A stretch of DNA of 64,000 bases from CAUZIZ01 sp965222655 (lineage in GTDB: Bacteria > Acidobacteriota > UBA6911 > RPQK01 > JAJDTT01). The stretch spans positions 124,001 through 188,000 of the forward strand of contig CBDCUP010000021.1 in NCBI GenBank assembly GCA_965222655.1, read 5' to 3'. The notes under the pieces were generated by a model. The model did no database searches and was not told the origin of the DNA. It saw nothing but the letters and a program-made list of their open reading frames with translations. The first letter of the stretch is position 1. The number at the start of each line of letters is the position of its first letter. Below, in pieces: positions 57,855 through 64,000 of the stretch. Made by a program: the position numbers and the translations under genes.

Positions 57855-59745
57855 CTACTCCAGTTTGAAAGAATAGAGCTTGGCATTGCCCAGGACGAAC
57901 TTGAGCTGGACGGTCCGATCTCCAATATCCGAAAGCTCCCGGCCACCTTCCCACGAGACTTTCTGGTAGAGGTCTCCTCCGGCTCTGGGTACCGAGTAGA
58001 AGGAATCACCCTCATAGATGCTGGTATCCTCCAGCTGCCGGCAATCGGCCGCTTCGTAGCCGGCCAGGGCGTGCCCCTCCGAGTCCTGGATTTCCACCCG
58101 AAGGTATCCGTGGGCCGATGGATTGTCGGTGAAGAGCTGGCTGTAGAGCTCTTTGCCACTGTCCCGTTTGAAGTTGATCCTCTCGGCGCTCATGGATGTC
58201 ATGTTCACCCAGAGCGACGATCCCTTGAGCTTCAGGGGACGAGTCAGCACCGAGCCCTCGCTGGTCGCATCCAGGGAGACGAATCCATCTTGTCGCAGTG
58301 TGCCCAGGCCGATCTGCCCGTCGTGGTCCTCGGAAGGGGCATTGTGCAGGTTGGTGAAGCCTGAGTAGTAGATCCACACCTTCCCGTCCTTCACGATCGG
58401 ATTGCTGGAAGGGAAGACCATCCCACTGTCAAAGGTATCGCTTTGATATCCCCCATCGGGTGCCAGCCGGAAGAAGCGCCTGCGACCGACGCTTCGCTCC
58501 CAATCGATACCGTCGCGGCTGGACACCAGTTGGGCGTCCATGAACTGGGTATAGGTGTGGTAGATCCATACCAGACCCAGGTACTGGCCGGCATAGGGAA
58601 AGGCGGAGATCCCGTAGAACTCGGTGTCGGGTGGGTCATATTGGTCCGGCTCCAGGACCTGCCGCGAATCCTTCCAGTGGATGAAGTCATCGCTCACCAT
58701 TCGGGAGACCTTGCGCACGGGACGGCTGACGGTCTTGTGGTAGAGAATAAACTGTGGGTCATCCGGTAAATGGGGAGGTGGGGACGTGGTTGGCACCTTC
58801 CGGATCCCAAATCTGCTCCCCGTTCGCTTGTCCATATAGTCGGCTGCAGTAGCAGAGGCCGTGGGAACTGTGGAAAACTCCGAGCGACATCGAACTGGGC
58901 CAGCAAGCCCGTGATACGGAGTTTTCCAAGCGCTGTGCGAACGGTGGAAAAACAACTGCGAGCACTTGCCAGTTCTCCTCCAGAACTAGTTGTTTTTCCA
59001 CGGTTTGCATAGTGCGGCAGTTTCCACGGCCTGCCTTTGACTGGCGGCACCTCCCCATTTACCGGATGAACCTAAACTGTCGGGTTTCGGGATCCTGAGT
59101 GACCTGAAAGGTATCTCCAGTAGCCCAGAACGGCACGACTGGATTCTCGGGATAGTCGGTCCACTGCTTGCCATCGGGAGAGAAGGCTGCCCAGATGCCA
59201 AAGCGGCTCCGGTCCTTGGCCTGGAAATAGAGCAGCTTGTAGCGCCGCTGTGGGTCGGACTCTGCTGCGTCCTTGATGACGCAGTGTGTCCAGAACGACC
59301 ACTTGAGAAAGATGTTGTTCTTCTTGGATCCCTGGAACTCCACCAGTCCCAGGTCCGGTTTCTCCCAGTGGATCCCGTCCCGGGAGGTTGCGTAGCAGAG
59401 AAAGTCCTGGACCTCGGGACGTTTGTCGCTTGCGAGGGCGTTGTACCACATCTTGAACAGCCCCTCTTCTTCGTCGAAGATGACCGTGCCTGGTTGAAGG
59501 GCCAGGTAGCCCTCCCAGGGACGATCCGGCTTCACCAGAGGATTGTCCGGGTGTTTGGAGGGCCGATTCAGGGTCCGCCACACCTGCTGCAGGTCCGCCA
59601 ACAGATAGTCGTCCGCGAACAGATGGGTTCCCGGTTCCAATTCAAGGACGGAAACCTTTCTCTCCCGTCCGGTACCCGAGCACCCGACGGAACAGATAAG
59701 AAACCACCCCAGGGCAAGAACCGCCATGGGCTTCTCTTTTCTCAC
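57855..59745 (-). pseudogene. Five-bladed-propeller glycosidase-like lipoprotein split by a 317-bp element
   Basis: The first part (59745 to 59059) has a lipobox leader (GWFLICSVGC), then LFADDYLLADLQQVW, FKMWYNALASDKRPE, YATSRDGIHWEKPDLGLVEF and QDPETRQF. The insertion follows. The second part (to 57855) resumes FILYHKTVSRPVRKVSRMVSD, SSRDGIDWER and the C-terminal sandwich (GYLRVEIQDSEGHALAGYEAAD). Removing the element and one 8-bp duplication restores DPETRQFILYHK in a single frame, about 520 codons. Paralogue of 26582-28084. As it stands the product stops inside the element after RFIR. Confidence 0.92.
58756..59072. mobile_element. 317-bp ISL3-derived non-autonomous element (MITE-like)
   Basis: Ends carry the inverted core CCGGTAAATGGGGAGGTG, shared with the ISL3 element at 11460. 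TAAACTGT flanks it on both sides (58748-58755 and 59073-59080), an 8-bp duplication. The interior matches the non-coding right part of that IS (motifs GTGGAAAAACAA, TTTTCCACAGTTCCCAC) and has no transposase. It has most probably been moved in trans. Confidence 0.93.
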
Positions 59746-60049
59746 CAGTTGAGCCTCCTCGAAGCACCTGGAATCTGAATATTAGCCAGTGCGCACGGAG
59801 TAGAATTGCCAGTCGCAGCAAAATCCCGTCGACGTTATTTATAACACCTTCCCTGCTGTGGGCGGGCAAAAGGGCTGAACTCCCTCCCTCCACTTGACTG
59901 TTGGGCGTCTCTGGCAGAAACTGCTTGCCAAGGCTGATTTCATTGTCGAGCGCTGGTTGTGCTTGGCGCTATGTCCAAGTTTACAAGACGACGGTCTTGG
60001 CTCGCACGTGGGTTTTGAAAGAGTCGCGCGCCCTCGACCCGGAGTCCAG
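59746..60049. other. Intergenic stretch without a recognised gene
   Basis: Separates the divergent lipoprotein and propeller pseudogenes. It should hold the original promoters of both. No hairpin, repeat or small gene could be supported. The upstream extension of the plus-strand frame (from 59894) has no signal-peptide-like sequence. Confidence 0.5.
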
Positions 60050-61533
60050 ATGCAGAGGTTGCTCTTGAGGTACGGGTTGCGCCGGTGGGGTGTTGCAGCC
60101 CTATTGGTGGGAGTACTGGCCGGGCTGTTGCTGACGGCTGGTCTGGCTGTCGCCTACATCGAGATTCGCCTGGGCGTGGAACCCGACACCTACCTGGCAA
60201 CCGTCTACCAGATCAAAGAGGATCTACAGAGGCTCGAGGAGACGGGTACCATCGGCGTGACCCGAAACCGTCTGATGGCTCTCAGCCCGGACGGCGCTAG
60301 ACTATGCGTCACCAGAGATATCGGTTCGCTGGCGGATCCCCGGGGAGGGGTTTCGATCGTGGACCTGACCACGGATCAAGTACAGACTGCGCTGATTTCC
60401 GAAGAGCGGCCCCCAAAGGAAAAGTTTGGTCGCGTCTTCGACTCCGCCTGGTCTCCTGATGGGAACCTCTGTTTTCTTGCCGTATCCCAGACCTCGGGAA
60501 CTTTTGATACGGGAGGGAGCAATCGGCTCGAGATCGTGAATGTTTCCAATGGTTCCCCGGAATTTCTGCCGCCGGTGATTCTGGGTCCGGCTCAGAACTC
60601 CTTCTCGCCCTTCGGTCCCCTGGGCGTCGTAGCATCGGCAACTCGGGCCTACGTAGCGGATCGTGGGAGCGCCGTCGTCCACGTGATCGACACCCACCCG
60701 GACAGCCCTAGTCGTTTCAGCTATTTAAGTAGGCACTTCGTGCCGACGGCCAAGGCCGTAAAAGGCTGTTTCGGGACACCCCGGCTGTGACGAAAGGGCG
60801 GTCTCAGAGAACAGCTCACTTGATTGAAATTCCGAGACTGTTAAGCTCGATCCCTGCCGGAGGTGCAGTCAGTGGAGTGGACCTGACTCCCGATGGAACC
60901 CGACTCTATGCAGTCAACAGGGGCCCCAGCGATGTGGTCTGCATCGACACTGCCTCGAATCAAGCTGGCGGCCCTGCTTGCCAGGGAATCGGGAGTATTC
61001 CGGTGAGTGCAGGTCCGAGTGGATCCGGCGCTCGCATCGCCGTTTCTCCGGACGGTCTGCTGGCCTGTGCCGTCTTCAATCTGGGTGCAGACTGTGTCTC
61101 CTGCATCGACACGAACCCGGAAAGTCCCAGCTTCAACCAGGAGATATCCGTCATTCCCACGACTGGTTAGCGACTCGAGGATGTCTCCTTCAGTCCTGAC
61201 TCCAGAAACCTGTTTGTCGTCAGTGGGCTCACTGACGAGCTATTGGTGATCAGCTTGGAAGAGGGCCAGTTGCAGCGCATCTCCGTGGGGGACTTCCCAC
61301 TCGGCGTGGTCGCGACTACCGACCCAAGTGCCCCCATGAACCTGGCAGGACGAGGCCACAATGCCCTCTTCGTGGATGAGATCGAATGGGAGGGCACGGA
61401 TGGGGCTGAACTGGACTTCTCGGATTTCCTGGGTGTCTTGCGGGTGGAAAGCTCAAGTCAGCTGGCGGCCACCGTGATCCAGACCCGGCCTGGGGAGTTT
61501 GCGACCTTGCCGGTGGTTCCCAGCCTGAACTGA
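60050..61533 (+). pseudogene. YVTN-type beta-propeller protein, broken by a 111-bp element and a nonsense codon
   Basis: From the ATG at 60050 there is an N-terminal membrane segment (GVAALLVGVLAGLLLTAGLAVAY), then propeller blades with LSPDGARLCVTRD and AWSPDGNLCFLAV. The frame is cut after SPSRFSYL at 60729 by the 111-bp element. Excision of 60730-60845 restores SYLSSIPAGGAVSGVDLTPDGTRLYAVN. A TAG at 61168-61170 then interrupts the same frame, which continues RLEDVSFSPDSRNLFVVSG to 61533. Such YVTN/SMP30-like propellers are exported binding proteins of unknown ligand. Confidence 0.85.
60730..60840 (+). mobile_element. 111-bp non-autonomous IS91-type element (copy 2)
   Basis: Base-for-base identical to 20811-20921, in the same orientation relative to its host gene, flanked by TTAAG at 60725-60729 and 60841-60845. 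The ends match the IS91-family element at 55246-56723. Confidence 0.9.
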
Positions 61534-61801
61534 GCCCTCGGCGCGGATCCGGCATGACCCTAGCCAGTCCGGATGCTCTCCCCGGGCCCGGTGCTCCCTA
61601 GCAATCCAGAGTCCGTGCGGGTGAGCAGTAGCGAAGGGAATTCTCTCACGTTTTCCCGTTTTCCCGTGCCACGAAATTTTCCAGAGTCGCCCCTGCCACT
61701 GTCCGCCCGGCCTGGCTAAAGTGATAACCGCCCTGTTCCCCATCGGCAATCATAGAACCACTTGTCCCCGAGCCTCGCTTCGCTCCTCGATCCCATGGAA
61801 A

Positions 61802-62020
61802 TCACTCATCCATCTGTTGGTAGACCGGAATGAGGAACTGCTCGATGACGTTGTCCCAATCGTAGATTCTTACCGACTCACGTCCAGTGCGTCCCAAGGC
61901 CAGGCGGAGATTGTCATCGGAGAAAAGGCGAGTGATGGCTCTGGAGACATCGTCAGGATCGGCTGAAGTAATGAGTCCGGTTTTTTCATGGACGATATAT
62001 TCCCGGTTTCCCACCCGCTT
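61802..62020 (-). pseudogene. Glycosyltransferase C-terminal remnant
   Basis: On the minus strand EYIVHEKTGLITSADPDDVSRAI, then ITRLFSDDNLRLALGRTGRE and YDWDNVIEQFLIPVYQQM match the end of GT4-type glycosyltransferases (the E-x-TG-L sugar-nucleotide loop and last helices). The upstream continuation to 62332 loses resemblance, and no Rossmann N-terminal domain is present. Confidence 0.55.
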
Positions 62021-62687
62021 GAAATCATCGCGGTGATCGAACAAAGCAGCGTGATTCGACAAATCCTCCAACACCTCGAGCTCTGGCAGCAGCCCCAACG
62101 CGCTCCCCCACCCCGACTCTTCCCTCAGAAACTCGAGAGCTTCCTGGCTTCGCTTTCGCCCCAACAGGCTCAAGCCTTCCGAGCCTCCAGCGACGCGCTC
62201 TTCTGGGACGACGTCCCGATTTGGGAAGACTGACCCGCCCCGGCGCCCGGGCCGGATCCAATACCGGTGTATCCTTGCTGCCCTGATTTTTCCCTTCCTC
62301 CAACCAAAACTCGGTCTCGACGCCCCCATCACGCTATTTCAACCCCCTTTTTCTTTCACCTCCGACTGCAGCGCCTCCACGTCCCTCGTCGACCCTTTTT
62401 TCATCCCCAGTAATGCAAAAAATGGCAACCCATACCCGACGGCAAAAAAAGCAAACTCCTATCTCCACTCTGCAGGCATCCAGGTAGGTCTTCATCTCGT
62501 CGGTCCTCTCCTAGTCCGGGGCCAGATTCTCACAGATCCCTCCCCGATGCACGGCGTGTCCTGAAGGTCCTGCGGCACAGGTAGCTGCGACCCGGCCACC
62601 CTACATAGGACATCCCAGCCGAAGCGACCTGCTCAGCAGAAAGCGGGTGTCGGGTGGCAGTCGAGTTCCGGGTCGGAGCCCTCGGAT
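62021..62687. other. Region without a supportable gene
   Basis: Several short frames overlap here, but none shows a recognisable domain or start site. The stretch 62280-62460 is pyrimidine-rich. Probably decayed sequence upstream of the glycosyltransferase remnant. Confidence 0.4.
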
Positions 62688-62928
62688 TCAACCCTTGAGA
62701 TAGGGCTTCAGGGCCTTGAACTTGTACTCGATCTCATCGACCTGCGCAGATGAGAGGTCGTTTTTCCACATGAACAGTTCAGCTTCCGTCATCAGGGACT
62801 CGACAAACGGCTGACCGGGGTAGAGGCTGCAAAGGTAGTGAAACCGATTCTGGCTTAGACTCGCCAACGAACAGGGATGAAGAAACAAAGAAAGGCGCTG
62901 ACGGCCTCCTATCAGCTGGACTAGTGCC

Positions 62929-63140
62929 ATGAACACACGCTACACGGCGGTGCTGAAGCAGGACGGCAATTGGTGGATTGGATGGATTGAGGAAGTACCC
63001 GGGTGAATTACCAGGAACGGAGCCGGGATGAGCTACTCGAGTCTCTGAGAGTCACCCTGAGCGAAGCATTGGCGTTCAATCGATCGGATGCAATCGACGC
63101 TGCTGGCGAAAACTACGAGGAACTTGAGATAGCTCTATGA
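62929..63140 (+). pseudogene. hicB: HicB-type antitoxin, frameshifted
   Basis: ATG at 62929: MNTRYTAVLKQDGNWWIGWI, then EEVPG and a TGA at 63004-63006. Adding one G at the GGG of 63001-63003 continues VNYQERSRDELLESLRVTLS...GENYEELEIAL to 63140, a complete short HicB (about 70 residues) in the typical order. A one-base loss, real or sequencing-derived, breaks it. Confidence 0.8.
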
Positions 63141-63190
63141 AGTGTCGTGACCTGATTCGGTATCTCGAATCATACGGTTGCGAGCAGGGC
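63137..63190 (+). pseudogene. hicA: HicA-type toxin, N-terminal remnant
   Basis: ATGA overlap with hicB at 63137. MKCRDLIRYLESYGC is the classical HicA start. After Cys15 the sequence no longer resembles HicA (the GSH catalytic segment is missing), so the gene is truncated by a deletion joining it to unrelated DNA. Confidence 0.7.
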
Positions 63191-63304
63191 TGGCAGGATC
63201 GGGCGAGAGAACCATCGACGTCAAGGCCTGTGGCCCAGCCGTTTGGCTTATCGCGGACGCAGGCTTGGGGGACGAGTGATCAGTTTTGGAACCCTACCGC
63301 TGCC

Positions 63305-64000
63305 TCAGGCGCCGACGAGGACGCCAACATCCTCCGTGCGACGCCGGAGAAACTCCGAATACCCGAACTGATGGTCGATGACGGCATCGTCGGTGATCTC
63401 GATGACACGATCGCTCAACGACTCGATCAGCTCGACGTCATCGGACCCGAAGATCAACGCCCCGTTGCGCTTGCCCAAGGCGGTGTTCAGCGACGTGATC
63501 GACTCCAGGTCCAGGTGGTTGGTCGGCTCGTCCAGCAGGAGAATGTCCGGCTCGCCAAACACTGCCTGGGCCAGCAGCACGCGGACCTTGTCGCCGTCGT
63601 CGAGGTCCCGGACGAGGACACCGTGGAGGGCTGTCGGAACGCTCAGGCCGCCCAGCAGCTCACCCGCCTGGGCCTCGGCCTCCCAGCCGTTGAGCTCGCC
63701 GAACTCCGCCTCCAGCTCGGCCGAGCGCATCCCGTCCGCCTCGTCGAAGTCCGGCTTGGCGTACAGCGCGTCTTTCTCCTGAATGATCGCGAACAGGCGC
63801 TCGTGCCCCATCAGCACGGTCGTCAGCGCATCGAATTCGTTGAAGGTGAAGTGATCTTGCTTGAGGACCGCCAGCCGCAGGCCGGGGGGGATGTTCACCC
63901 GACCCGAGTGGGGTTCGACTTCACCGGACAGGATCTTGAGGAACGTCGACTTGCCGGCGCCGTTTGGTCCGATGAGGCCGTAGCAATTGCCCTTGGTGAA
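63305..64000 (-). pseudogene. ABC-F ATPase with internal deletion, 5' end outside window
   Basis: The frame is open to the window edge, with GPNGAGKSTFLKILSGEV (Walker A) at about 63924-63980. The ABC-F first domain follows (LAVLKQDHFTFNEFDALTTV, EKDALYAKPDFDEADGMRSAELEAEF), then LDDGDKVRVLLAQAVFGEPD as a weakened signature and ILLLDEPTNHLDLESI. Directly after this the sequence is that of the end of a second ABC-F domain (TSLNTALGKRNGALIFGSDD...RVIEITDDAVIDHQFGYSEFL). The linker and most of domain two (roughly 250 residues) are absent, and the H-loop His is replaced. The joint is in frame. Translation-factor function is unlikely. Confidence 0.75.

Noticed and set aside
62688..62936. 82-codon minus-strand frame
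   Set aside because: It overlaps the hicB start, shows no recognised domain and lacks a clear ribosome site; it cannot be excluded as a remnant.
1..64000. tRNA and rRNA genes
   Set aside because: No cloverleaf with a TTCRANY-type T arm or rRNA core sequence was noticed by eye; a covariance-model scan would be needed to be certain.

Overview
The window is a bacterial chromosomal segment of fairly high GC. Its gene content is typical of Planctomycetota, Verrucomicrobiota, Acidobacteriota and related polymer-degrading lineages. It has several loci pairing cytochrome-c-like PSCyt1/DUF1549/DUF1553 proteins with DUF1501 proteins. It also has exported Gfo/Idh/MocA oxidoreductases with RR-type leaders, a sulfatase, a ceramidase-like protein, DUF6807 and five-bladed-propeller glycosidase-like proteins, a phytanoyl-CoA dioxygenase and a beta-helix protein. 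The phylum cannot be fixed from sequence reading alone. No rRNA, tRNA or CRISPR array was seen.

Layout. 1-6276: end of an extracellular contractile injection system (eCIS) locus. It holds an AAA+ ATPase, a very large DUF4157 effector ending in an HNH-like DNA/RNA nuclease domain, and a small membrane protein. The effector frame is broken at a G8 tract. 6476-13214: a DUF1501/PSCyt1-DUF1553 operon whose first codons are split by an ISL3-family insertion sequence. 13527-18291: dioxygenase, oxidoreductase, cupin, Nramp-like and acetyltransferase genes. 18267-34323: DUF6807, a broken ilvA, a broken Kazal-domain gene, a class III aminotransferase, a large repeat-containing secreted protein, a glycosidase-like protein, two tandem Gfo/Idh/MocA genes, an FGE-like protein, an MFS permease and a glutathione peroxidase. 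34503-36896: a vapC remnant and a group II intron with its reverse transcriptase. 37000-42619: two internally deleted genes, then ceramidase-like, sulfatase and sugar isomerase-like genes. 43005-44669: a DDE insertion sequence. 44718-51563: a frameshifted CehA-like gene, a beta-helix protein, a lipoprotein and a two-domain esterase. 51719-64000: mostly decayed genes, an IS91-family element and small non-autonomous elements, ending in an internally deleted ABC-F gene.

Two themes dominate. The first is decay: at least twelve coding regions are broken by nonsense codons, frameshifts, internal deletions, truncations or element insertions. The second is small mobile DNA derived from resident insertion sequences. 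A 317-bp element flanked by a perfect 8-bp duplication shares ends with the ISL3 element. Two identical 111-bp elements share both ends with the IS91-family element and each splits a gene. Excising each of these in silico restores an open reading frame exactly. Families of intergenic palindromes are scattered between genes.

The most novel candidate system is the eCIS effector. It has nine acidic coiled repeats, a DUF4157 HExxH domain, three tandem scaffold repeats and a C-terminal nuclease, with a mononucleotide tract that could switch the full-length protein on or off.
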